Shown one piece after another: positions 8,636 to 16,776 of a stretch of DNA of 64,000 nt. Both the position numbers and the translations under genes were made by a program. Origin of the DNA: Lewinellaceae bacterium. Its GTDB lineage: Bacteria > Bacteroidota > Bacteroidia > Chitinophagales > Saprospiraceae. The notes beneath the pieces are model-generated. The model searched no databases. It was not told where the DNA came from and worked only from the letters and a program-made list of their open reading frames with translations. The stretch covers positions 2,480,001 to 2,544,000 of the forward strand of contig JACJYL010000001.1 in the NCBI GenBank assembly GCA_020636105.1, in the 5' to 3' direction. How positions within the stretch are numbered: the stretch's first letter is position 1; every line of letters begins with the position of its first letter.

Positions 8636-9613
8636 TTATCGTTCGATGCCCAGGTGCAAAATCCGCCCGCCCGACTGGTTGACGGGGCTCACGCTTTTGC
8701 CGATGACGATGCCATCTTCCGGGGCCATGTATTCTTTGAGTAAATTTCCGAAAACGTCGCGAATAAGGGCAACTCTTTCCCCTTTTTTTACCCGGTCTTT
8801 CAATCCCACCGTCACGGTGAGCAGGCCTCCAAGATCTGTGTACATCCAGTAGGAACTTTGACAAATGATGGTAGGTTCTGCGGGAGGCTCTATCGAATCC
8901 CCGATCATCTCAAGGTAAGAAAGCACATTGTGTATACCTTCTACCCCGCTTCTGATCAATTGCTTCTGAAAGGTATTGGGGTTGCCCAGTTCCAATGTAA
9001 TGGCCGGAATCTGAAGTTCCTCGGCGGCTCCTCTCAAGGTACCGTCGGAAGGGGGATTGTGCACGATAATCTCCGCATTTTGCAATAAGGCCAGTTCTCG
9101 TGTAACCGCATCATCCATGTCAGCCCGGACGTAATAGGAATTTACCCTTCCAAAGCTGGCGGTATGCAGGTCCAGCAAAAAATCAAAATGTTTGAGAATC
9201 TTCTCCACAAAACGATAGGCATATACCTCACTCACATTGCCATTGCTTTTCCCGGGCATAATATGGTTCAGGTCAACGCCATCGATAAATCTCCTCTTTT
9301 TTCTCAAAAATGCAGGAATGTTTACCACCGGCACACCGATGATGCACCCTTTGAGTTTTTCAGGCTCTATTTCTGCAAATAACCGTTGTATAGCGGGAAT
9401 GCCATTCAACTCATTGCCGTGAATCGCAGCCGTCAACCCGAGTACCGGACCGTCCTGGGTGCCCCTCGCCACAATGATGGGCACATAAATAGGGTTCCCC
9501 AGACCATCGGAAATAAGCTTCAGCCAATAATTCCCGATAGAATTTTTAGGGGTAAGTTTTAGGTCAAAAACTGAAATTACAGGAATATCATCTCCTCTTT
9601 TTATCATCTGCAA
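8636..9613 (-). CDS. Succinylglutamate desuccinylase/aspartoacylase-family zinc hydrolase
   Basis: A 325-residue M14-like AstE/AspA family protein. H65-G-N-E68 supplies two zinc ligands, H150 in LLDLHTASFG is the third, and LELGNP near 215 contains the likely catalytic glutamate. The C-terminal roughly 80 residues (GGLLTVTVGLKDRVKKGERVALIRDVFG) form a beta-barrel/biotinyl-like extension common in this subfamily. Family members remove acyl groups from N-acyl amino acids; the substrate here is unknown. The gene overlaps the upstream ATP-grasp gene by 26 bp, which points to a common pathway of making and hydrolysing an amide bond. Confidence 0.82.
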   Translation of the reverse strand: MQMIKRGDDIPVISVFDLKLTPKNSIGNYWLKLISDGLGNPIYVPIIVARGTQDGPVLGLTAAIHGNELNGIPAIQRLFAEIEPEKLKGCIIGVPVVNIPAFLRKKRRFIDGVDLNHIMPGKSNGNVSEVYAYRFVEKILKHFDFLLDLHTASFGRVNSYYVRADMDDAVTRELALLQNAEIIVHNPPSDGTLRGAAEELQIPAITLELGNPNTFQKQLIRSGVEGIHNVLSYLEMIGDSIEPPAEPTIICQSSYWMYTDLGGLLTVTVGLKDRVKKGERVALIRDVFGNLLKEYMAPEDGIVIGKSVSPVNQSGGRILHLGIER

Positions 9614-10595
9614 ATGTGATTATTTTATTTACCAAATCCCTGACAATAGGCCTGCCTGTTTGTTCTTCTGCCTGGGGAAAACCGCCAATGCTGAGTGTAT
9701 TAATCTCTGAAAGTACCCTTTTCCCGTCGTTTCCCACCAGTGTATCCGCTCCAAAAATGAAAATTCCTTCTTCGAGCAGACGCGGACTAATCGCCCGGAT
9801 CATTTTTACTTCGTCTTCATCCGGCTCCGCAGGAACGGCGTAACCTCCACGTGCCACGTTGCAAAGCCAGGAGCCTTCAGCGGGCATTCTGAGCGAAGCT
9901 GCCATAATTTCTCCCCCCACCACTAAAATCCTTTTGTCCCCCTTTGTCACATTTTTCAAAAACTCCATCGCCAGATACCCTTCCTCTCGGATGAAGTTTT
10001 CCTTTTCCAGCAAATAAGGTTCCATTTCAAACTCCTCCTCCCCGTCATATATTTTCGTTCCTTCAATTTTCAATATCCCCTTTCCTCCATACTCTTTCAG
10101 GGGTTTCAAAACGATGGGAAATTGCCTTGCAAAATGACGAATTTCATCAATGGAATGGCATAATTTCATTGATGGGCACCATTCAGGAAAATTCAGCAAA
10201 TAAGCTTTGCTGCCGGTGTTTTCAATGCCTATAGGATGATTGATCATCACCTTGTCTTTTGCCTTTTCCGCCAGGGTATGCAAAAAATCCGAAGACACAG
10301 GCCTGGGCAGACGCATAAAGATAATGTCATAATCCGAAATATCCGCCTTGAGGTTATTTTGAGTAAATCTTGAGGGGTCGGGATCAAATGCAAAACCTTT
10401 CCTGACTTCATAAACATAAATTTCTGTGCCGGAGTTGTCATAAAAAAAAGAATGGTTGTGTTCATTGCCCCGGCTGGCAAGGTGCACTTTTTCGCATTGT
10501 GGATGCTCAATAATTTTAGAAAGTATGGCATAAAGTGAATTTTCCTTGCTGTGTCCGCGATGATCGGTTAATACTAAAAATTTGTACTGCCGCAT
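9588..10595 (-). CDS. ATP-grasp amide ligase, glutathione synthetase/RimK-like
   Basis: A 335-residue protein from the ATG at 10595, 1 bp after the stop of the upstream gene; an ATG six codons earlier is possible. The glutathione-synthetase-like ATP-grasp layout is visible. The central part has PIVLKPLKEYGGKGILKI (nucleotide-binding lysine and glycine-rich loop), then GYLAMEFLKN and KRILVVGGEIMAASLRMPAEG. ARGGYAVPAEP and FIFGADTLVGNDGKRVLSEINTLSIGGF, with Mg-binding E and N, complete it. Such enzymes join a carboxylate to an amine via an acyl-phosphate. The substrate cannot be read from the sequence. Tight linkage to a second ATP-grasp-like protein and an aspartoacylase-like hydrolase suggests a small peptide or N-acyl amino acid pathway rather than standard glutathione synthesis. 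Confidence 0.8.
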   Translation of the reverse strand: MRQYKFLVLTDHRGHSKENSLYAILSKIIEHPQCEKVHLASRGNEHNHSFFYDNSGTEIYVYEVRKGFAFDPDPSRFTQNNLKADISDYDIIFMRLPRPVSSDFLHTLAEKAKDKVMINHPIGIENTGSKAYLLNFPEWCPSMKLCHSIDEIRHFARQFPIVLKPLKEYGGKGILKIEGTKIYDGEEEFEMEPYLLEKENFIREEGYLAMEFLKNVTKGDKRILVVGGEIMAASLRMPAEGSWLCNVARGGYAVPAEPDEDEVKMIRAISPRLLEEGIFIFGADTLVGNDGKRVLSEINTLSIGGFPQAEEQTGRPIVRDLVNKIITFADDKKRR

Positions 10596-10596
10596 G

Positions 10597-12033
10597 TTAT
10601 TGCATAATTTCATTTAAAAGGGTGTTGTCATCGTTCAATGATTTGAACAATTTCATCCTGAATTTACCCTTTGAATTGTATAATTTTTTACACATTTTAT
10701 CAATCGCAATAGTCGATAAAACCGTTTGGATGTAAGCTTCGATAAGGTCATCGAGGCCCAACCCCAGTTTATTGAAGTCCCTCCGGTCCATCAGCATCAG
10801 CCTGTTGGTATCCGATGTCCATTCATCCTGGCCAAGTTTTACGGACAAGTTGGTACCCAGCATGGCCCAGGAATCACTGCCTGATTCCAGCTTATCCACC
10901 AAGGGTTTTTCCGCTCTTCGGGAGTAGGTACAAAGGGGTTTGATGCCATCTTCCGTACTGCTGACCATCATCCTCAGATCCGTCACAAAGGTCTCTCCTT
11001 TCACCGTTGGAATGGTGCCTACATGATAATATTTCCCTTTTTCACCCACTGAACTCCAGTTGTAATTGCCGATAAGGCTTTGAACGATAAACTGTTCGTA
11101 TTCAAAGTCCATGGCCATGAAGTTTTCCAGTTCCTGCTCATTGATAATGGTAAAAACACCCTGTCCTGCATTGCTATATGGGATTTTGATCACAGCCTGC
11201 CCACCCATTCTTTCCACCCACAGTGGAATTTCAGCCTTACTCACATCCCATGTCGTCTCCGGACAATTGATGTGCAAACCATATCCTGCGAGCTCGGCAT
11301 TGTAAAAATCATAAGCCTTGGCTGCCACCATCTTATTTCTCCCACCGGCCAGACACGCAACAATGGGGTTGAGTATTTTGGTCCGGGTGCGAAGAGGCAA
11401 CCTGTTCCAGGGGCGTTGGGTAAGGTACCTGAAGGCAGCTCTAAGCGGCACCCAATTATTTTCATGATAAACATACAATAGGTCATCTTCCACCTTAATG
11501 ACATTTTCCGCTCCGCTGTAAAAGGGTACCAGAAGGACCTCCTCGTTAAAAACATCAGCGATGGTCGCGGCATAACCTGATGTTTCCATGTAATTTTTAT
11601 CGTATATCACTGCCAGTCGCCCCTCGATCCTGGACTTTCCCTGCTTGCCTTTGACCAAAGGCAGAAAAGTCCTTTCAATGAGCAACCTGTAGGTGCCCTC
11701 CTCCTTATTGTCATCAAGTAATGGCATGGATTTCTGACCCGATGGACAGGAATTGTTCTCGATCACCACCATTTGTCGTTTTCCGTCCGCCGAAGTGGCA
11801 TTGATCAGGTCGGCGCCACTCCACTGGAAATATTTGCATTGGTAAGACAAAATCTCCTCCAGTTTTTCGCCGTTGACCTTGGGATGCAGGTGGCAATACC
11901 TGGAGATGATCCTTTTTTTATCAAGGTTCAAAAAAAAGTTTACCATGGGGTGGATGGTCGCATTCAAAGCCTTGGGGTACCAGTGTTTTTCACTAACAAA
12001 GGAATGAGGCTGAATGGTTTCAATTTTATTCAT
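10597..12033 (-). CDS. ATP-grasp-like protein of unknown specificity
   Basis: A 478-residue protein. I start it at the ATG at 12033 because the longer frame begins with a TTG eight codons earlier. The N-terminal half has a cysteine-containing ENNSCPSGQKSMP segment. The second half has VIKIPYSNAGQGVFTI, resembling the ATP-grasp nucleotide-binding loop, then YEQFIVQSLIGN and an ETFVTDLRMMVSS segment. I read it as a divergent ATP-grasp ligase but cannot name a family with certainty. It is the first gene of a three-gene unit with the GshB-like ligase and the AspA-like hydrolase (gaps and overlaps of 1-26 bp). Confidence 0.62.
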   Translation of the reverse strand: MNKIETIQPHSFVSEKHWYPKALNATIHPMVNFFLNLDKKRIISRYCHLHPKVNGEKLEEILSYQCKYFQWSGADLINATSADGKRQMVVIENNSCPSGQKSMPLLDDNKEEGTYRLLIERTFLPLVKGKQGKSRIEGRLAVIYDKNYMETSGYAATIADVFNEEVLLVPFYSGAENVIKVEDDLLYVYHENNWVPLRAAFRYLTQRPWNRLPLRTRTKILNPIVACLAGGRNKMVAAKAYDFYNAELAGYGLHINCPETTWDVSKAEIPLWVERMGGQAVIKIPYSNAGQGVFTIINEQELENFMAMDFEYEQFIVQSLIGNYNWSSVGEKGKYYHVGTIPTVKGETFVTDLRMMVSSTEDGIKPLCTYSRRAEKPLVDKLESGSDSWAMLGTNLSVKLGQDEWTSDTNRLMLMDRRDFNKLGLGLDDLIEAYIQTVLSTIAIDKMCKKLYNSKGKFRMKLFKSLNDDNTLLNEIMQ

Positions 12034-12250
12034 TTTTTTAAGATATGCGAGAACCAATTGTTCCTGAAATTAAAAATATGGTTTCTGCCGGCCTCTAACC
12101 AGCTCCAATTACAATCAAATATATCGACTCACTCGGTTAAGGCCAATATTATGGGATAATTTATTGAAAATATTTTGAATACTCCGGAACAGCGATTTTT
12201 TCAAAATTTCAGATCATTGAACCTTGAGCATGGAAAGAAAACACAATGGA

Positions 12251-12706
12251 TCAAAAAAGGGTCTTCTCAAAGCAAACACTGCCCTCAACATTTTCGTATT
12301 GGCCATAATTGGGAATGATCAGGTAACCACATTTTTTGTACAAGGCAATGGCTTCGGGTTGTTTTAGGCCGGTTTCCAGGATGCAGCGGGAATAGGACAG
12401 CTCCCGGGCCCATGATTCCAGTTCCTGAAGGATTTTTGTGGCGATTCCCCTGCCTCTGTGAGCCGGGTCGACAAACATTCTTTTGATTTCCACTACGCCT
12501 GCTTTGTCGTAGGCTTTGATAGCTCCACATCCGACAGGCAGACTATCCCAATAAGCCACCACCACCTGGCTGACCTTGTCGATAACGTTAAAGGGAGCGT
12601 AAAAAGCATGATCCGCTCCATCCTTTATTTTTAATTCCTGATCGAGTTTTTGGACCAGTATTCTGAAATCTGCATTTTGAGAATTTGTCCTGTGTATGGT
12701 TATCAT
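12251..12706 (-). CDS. GNAT-family N-acetyltransferase
   Basis: A 151-residue single-domain GNAT. Motif A is clear: VEIKRMFVDPAHRGRGIATKIL, with the acetyl-CoA pyrophosphate-binding R-G-x-G-I/A segment. ALYKKCGY is the late motif B region. Target unknown. The gene stands alone, 38 bp upstream of a degraded GNAT gene on the same strand. Confidence 0.85.
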   Translation of the reverse strand: MITIHRTNSQNADFRILVQKLDQELKIKDGADHAFYAPFNVIDKVSQVVVAYWDSLPVGCGAIKAYDKAGVVEIKRMFVDPAHRGRGIATKILQELESWARELSYSRCILETGLKQPEAIALYKKCGYLIIPNYGQYENVEGSVCFEKTLF

Positions 12707-12744
12707 GGAAAGAGATTTAAAAAAATAAATTGAGTTTGAAATAA

Positions 12745-13050
12745 TTATTTTTCCAACTTCTCCCAGTCGGCCCTCCTGATCTCAAGGAGATTTTCCGGTA
12801 CCCAGGCTCCGTTTTTCTGAAATCCTTTTTCAATGTATTCTAGGAAGGTCATCCCGTTTCTTTGCAATACCTTTTCACTCGCTTTGTTCCAAAGCGCATG
12901 ACAGGCCTCTATTTCATCAGCTTCGAGGCGTATAAACCCAAAATCAATAATTGCTTTCAATGCTTCCGACATGATGCCTTTCCCCTGGTGTTTTGGATGA
13001 GTCCTCCCGATGGTCGCAGCTTTCAGCTTCGACCCTATACGCTCATCATA
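12745..13050 (-). pseudogene. 5'-truncated RimJ-type GNAT acetyltransferase remnant
   Basis: From the first ATG (12972) the frame gives 75 residues (MSEALKAIIDFGF to WEKLEK) that match only the C-terminal part of a RimJ/RimL-type GNAT. The same frame continues upstream through THPKHQGKGIMSEAL, the acetyl-CoA-binding motif A, showing that the ATG lies inside a former domain. A TGA at 13051-13053 stops the frame, and no N-terminal half is found before the RAYT transposase stop at 13080. The intact family is about 170 residues, so roughly half is lost. The gene was probably broken when the transposase region arrived, or before. Confidence 0.65.
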
Positions 13051-13079
13051 TCACCCGACCAAAAATAACCCATTCCTTT

Positions 13080-13658
13080 TCACAAATCAATATATCCAAT
13101 ATTATTCCGAAAATCCAAAATTTCCACCTCTATCAGCCCTTGCTGTCCGATGTAATTCCGTGCGCTGGAATAAAGATAATGTTCCGGCAATTCAACAATT
13201 TCAGCCTTCACGGGATTCAGATGTATATAATCCAGTTTTTGATTGATACATTTCAGCGAAACAAGTTCGATGGGCTTGTTGTCCTGCTGCCAAAATTGAT
13301 ATTTGCTATTGTTTTTATTGAATTTGGCATAAAATTTAAATAACCGCAACATCCATTCTGACCTGCTTTCTCCCGGATTTTCAAGGATCGCCTTTATGAT
13401 GCTTTTAGAGGTAAATGTCTTTAGATCACGGATAATAGCGGACAATCCTGCCTGACTGTCCGTTCTGACAATGAGGTGTATATGATTACTCATGATCACG
13501 TATGAGAAAATTAGCAGCTCTTTATGTTCTATGCAATATTTCAAACTATCGATGAAAATATCCCTGTATTTTTTTCTGGTAAAGACATCTACCCATCCCA
13601 CCACGGTGAAAGTAAGAAAATGTAAGCTATTTTGGTTGATGATCCTGTGTCCGGCCAT
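13080..13658 (-). CDS. REP-associated tyrosine transposase (RAYT, TnpA_REP / Y1-type)
   Basis: A 192-residue Y1 (HUH) transposase-like protein. It contains SYVIMSNHIHLIVRT (the HUH metal-binding His pair), a helix with LSAIIRDLKTFTSKSI, and LDYIHLNPVKAEIVELPEHYLYSSARNYIG with the candidate catalytic tyrosine region. Such single-copy enzymes are domesticated transposases that act on REP-type palindromes rather than moving as an IS. It directly follows the broken GNAT gene, and two hairpins lie just upstream at 13782-13831. No flanking terminal repeats of an IS are visible. Confidence 0.85.
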   Translation of the reverse strand: MAGHRIINQNSLHFLTFTVVGWVDVFTRKKYRDIFIDSLKYCIEHKELLIFSYVIMSNHIHLIVRTDSQAGLSAIIRDLKTFTSKSIIKAILENPGESRSEWMLRLFKFYAKFNKNNSKYQFWQQDNKPIELVSLKCINQKLDYIHLNPVKAEIVELPEHYLYSSARNYIGQQGLIEVEILDFRNNIGYIDL

Positions 13659-14117
13659 GATGTGACTTTTACCTATAAAAGCCAGAAGGAAGGCAAACGT
13701 GACATGTTTTAAGTATTTTTATTATTTGAATGCACGTCAGAGTATGTTTTTGTTTCATTGTATGTCTATCTTATGACGCCCAGGCTGAAAGCCTTACATA
13801 CATATTCCGGTCAAAGCTATAAGCCTTGACCATCGACTAGGATATCCTCTGGAGCAGGAATACGCAGTTTCAGGTTAATCGTTTCAATGGAAAAAAATTT
13901 AGGCATTTTCATAAAAAGAAAGGAATTGTTTTTTTCCAAACAACCTTTTTACTTAAAGAGTTCATCGAAGTCAAACCATAATTGTCTCTCTTCCCGGTGA
14001 CGCGCGGGAAAAAGACAGAAGGGTAAAATCTTCAAAAATTCAAACAGTATGGTCCAAGCTGGTCAAGAAACACCAAAAAAAGCATTTCCAAATGGCCAAG
14101 GTCCTGCTCAGCAAGGA
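13659..14117. other. Non-coding stretch with two hairpins
   Basis: No convincing gene lies in these 459 bp. Two adjacent imperfect palindromes are present (13782-13794 and 13809-13831). The rest is AT-rich sequence with no promoter or terminator that I can support. Confidence 0.5.
13782..13831. repeat. REP-like hairpin pair next to the RAYT gene
   Basis: AGGCT-GAA-AGCCT (13782-13794) is a perfect 5-bp stem with a 3-nt loop. GGTCAAAGCT-ATA-AGCCTTGACC (13809-13831) is a 10-bp stem with one mismatch. They lie 120-170 bp upstream of the RAYT start codon and share an AAGCC/AGCCT core. RAYT enzymes act on such hairpins, so these may be its cognate REP units. No other copy was noticed in the window. 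Confidence 0.4.
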
Positions 14118-16655
14118 TCAATTCTTTTTCTTATCACCGAACAAAACATTGTTCCAGAATTCTTTGCGTTTTTCCTGACGACTTCGTTTGTTATCAATGC
14201 GTTCATTATGGCGACGGATACGCTCTGAATATTCCGAAAGCGTTTCATGATCCTTACGGGGATTGGCCCTGATCAGGCTGTCCCTCAGGTGGGGGTCCAT
14301 GCTTTCCATTTGTTCCTGGAATTCCAGGATATCCATGTAATCTTCTTCTTCAAAATTGACAAAAACCGGCATTTCATCCAGGAAAGGCGGGCACTGCATC
14401 ATGGCTGCAATGGTATCCCTCATGGGGGTGAATTGTGCTTTTTTTATGGACTTGAACGCCGGGTCTTTCAATACCTTTTGCATGAACAATCCCCAAATAG
14501 GCAAAGCAGAAGCCGATCCCTGTCCATAACGCATGCTTTTGAAATGAACGTTGGGATTTTCTGCGCCCACCCATACGCCGGCCACCAGTTTTGGGTTATA
14601 CCCGACAAACCATCCATCCGACTGGTTTTGAGTGGTTCCTGTTTTTCCGGCAAATTCTCCATATAGCCCGAAGCGATATCTCAGGGCGCGGGCGGTTCCG
14701 CTATCGACTACGGCTTCCATCATTTTGATCATCATATCTACATGGTCTCTGGAGATTACCCTTTTAAAGTTATCCGGGTTAGGTCTCTTGAAGGCGGCGA
14801 TGACCTTTCCGTCGGCGGTCTCCACCCGGTCCAGGTAGAACATCTCGGGCCGCACCCCGCGAGTGGCGAAAGTACCATATACCTGTATCATATCCATGAG
14901 AGAGACGTTTCCCGTTCCCAGGGCAATGGCGGGCCCTGACGGCAATTCGCCCTTGATGCCCATCGCCCGGGCCAGGTATCGAATGGAATCGATGCCCGCA
15001 CGCAGGGCTACTTCGACGGTAGTAGTGTTCACCGAATGGCTCAAAGCACCTTCCATGGAATAAACACCCCCGTATTTGCCATCGGCATTCCTGGGTTCCC
15101 AGTTATCAAACTGCTCATACATTACGAGTTTGTTTTCCGTATATTCACACGGCAACATACCTGAACGCAGGGCCTGGGTGTAAACGATAGGCTTGAAAGT
15201 AGATCCTGCCTGGCGTTGTGATTTTACGTGATCGTATTGGAAATATTTATGGTTGATCCCTCCTACCCAGGCCTTAACCAGCCCTGTGGTAGGATCAATG
15301 GCCAGGAAGCCCGTATTCAGTAAACCGAGGTAGTATTTCACTGAATCCAGGGGGCTCATTTCTTTTTCCACCTCCCCTTCTGTCCAGCTGAAGACCCTCA
15401 TTTTGACGGGAGTTTTAAAAACCGCATCAATTTCTTTTTGGCTCAGTCCCTGTGCTTTGAGGGATTTGTATCGTGGGGACCTCGCGACGGCATTTCGCAG
15501 GGCATTATTGTCCTCCCAGGGTATGCCCTTTTTCCATTCCTTATTAAAAGCTTTTTGCAACTCGGGCATGTGTTCATTAATGGCCTCTTCGGCGTATTTT
15601 TGCATACTGGCATCAATGGTGGTATAAATTTTGAGCCCGTCGGTGTAGAGGTTGTAGGAAGTGCCGTCAGGTTTGGTATGGTCTGCGAGAATTTCTTCCA
15701 GTTCCTGGCGCAGGTGCTCCCTGAAATAGGTGGCCAGGCCCTTGTTGTCTCCTTCCTGGCTGTATTTTAATTTCAAGGGAATATTCTTTAGGGAGTCGCA
15801 TTCCGCTTCGGTGAGATTCCCGAACCTGGACATTTGGTTGAGGACGGTATTCCGGCGTTCGGTAGCGCGGTCGGGATGCCTGACCGGGTTATAAAGGCTG
15901 GTGCCTTTGAGGGTGCCGATCAGCAGGGCCGCTTCCTCTGTGGCCAGATTTTCAGGAGATTTGTCAAAAAAACGCTGGGAAGCCACTTTAATACCATACA
16001 CATTTTCACTAAAGGAGACGGTATTGAGGTAAAGTTTCAGCAGTTCTTCCTTGGTGTAAACCTTTTCCAGTCGCCGCGCGATGAATGCCTCCCGGTATTT
16101 ATTGATCACCATGGCCAACAGTCGGTAGTTTTTTCTGGGATAGAGGTTTTTAGCCAATTGCTGGCTTAGGGTACTTCCCCCGCCGGAAGATTTTTTCGAC
16201 AACAATACCGATTTGAAAAGCACACGCATCATGGCCCGAAAATCGATCCCGCTGTGTTCAAAAAAACGGGCATCTTCCGTCGCAATCAGAGCATTGATGA
16301 TGTTGGGAGAAATTTCGTCAAAATCGGCATTGGTCCGGTTCTCAACATAATACTTGCCCAGTAAAACTCCGTCCTTGGCATAAACCTCCGAGGCAGTATG
16401 ATTTCGGATATTCTTTAACTCTGCATAATTGGGCAAGGGGCCAAAGGCACCTTTGTAAACCAGCACCGCCATCAGGAACATGCCGACGACGGCAGCCCCT
16501 CCTGCGGCCAGTGCGATTTTCAGCCCCAGGTACCACTTCGGTTTTTCTAACCTGAAAGCATAGAATTTCCGCTTTGCCTTATGATATAATAAGGCCGATT
16601 CCTCCCTGATTTTTTGTACAATATTGTTGTCGGATGTATTCATTAAACCGTTCAA
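14118..16655 (-). CDS. Class A penicillin-binding protein 1A (glycosyltransferase/transpeptidase)
   Basis: An 845-residue bifunctional peptidoglycan synthase. A short cytoplasmic N-terminus is followed by one membrane helix (about 45-68). A GT51 domain has EDARFFEHSGID and GGSTLSQQLAKN. A transpeptidase domain has S-x-x-K in GSTFKP (near 483), SVN (near 543) and KTGTT (near 672). The C-terminus is highly charged (Arg/Lys/Glu-rich). It polymerises and cross-links glycan strands at the inner membrane. A second Met four residues in is an alternative start. It is a monocistronic-looking gene after a 459-bp gap. Confidence 0.95.
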   Translation of the reverse strand: MNGLMNTSDNNIVQKIREESALLYHKAKRKFYAFRLEKPKWYLGLKIALAAGGAAVVGMFLMAVLVYKGAFGPLPNYAELKNIRNHTASEVYAKDGVLLGKYYVENRTNADFDEISPNIINALIATEDARFFEHSGIDFRAMMRVLFKSVLLSKKSSGGGSTLSQQLAKNLYPRKNYRLLAMVINKYREAFIARRLEKVYTKEELLKLYLNTVSFSENVYGIKVASQRFFDKSPENLATEEAALLIGTLKGTSLYNPVRHPDRATERRNTVLNQMSRFGNLTEAECDSLKNIPLKLKYSQEGDNKGLATYFREHLRQELEEILADHTKPDGTSYNLYTDGLKIYTTIDASMQKYAEEAINEHMPELQKAFNKEWKKGIPWEDNNALRNAVARSPRYKSLKAQGLSQKEIDAVFKTPVKMRVFSWTEGEVEKEMSPLDSVKYYLGLLNTGFLAIDPTTGLVKAWVGGINHKYFQYDHVKSQRQAGSTFKPIVYTQALRSGMLPCEYTENKLVMYEQFDNWEPRNADGKYGGVYSMEGALSHSVNTTTVEVALRAGIDSIRYLARAMGIKGELPSGPAIALGTGNVSLMDMIQVYGTFATRGVRPEMFYLDRVETADGKVIAAFKRPNPDNFKRVISRDHVDMMIKMMEAVVDSGTARALRYRFGLYGEFAGKTGTTQNQSDGWFVGYNPKLVAGVWVGAENPNVHFKSMRYGQGSASALPIWGLFMQKVLKDPAFKSIKKAQFTPMRDTIAAMMQCPPFLDEMPVFVNFEEEDYMDILEFQEQMESMDPHLRDSLIRANPRKDHETLSEYSERIRRHNERIDNKRSRQEKRKEFWNNVLFGDKKKN

Positions 16656-16776
16656 TTGTTAGTGCTGATAAACCTAAACCGGCCATGCCGTCCTCTTTTG
16701 GGGAATCAATTTATCCATGATAAATACCTTCTCACCTTTCTGTTCTTCCCAAAAGCAAGATCACCCTTAAAAGATA

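Noticed and set aside
8625..8864. Upstream in-frame extension of the T9SS protein at 7773-8624
   Set aside because: It would overlap the hydrolase gene by more than 200 bp and encodes an Arg/Pro-rich sequence unlike a signal peptide; the ATG at 8624 starts a perfect one.
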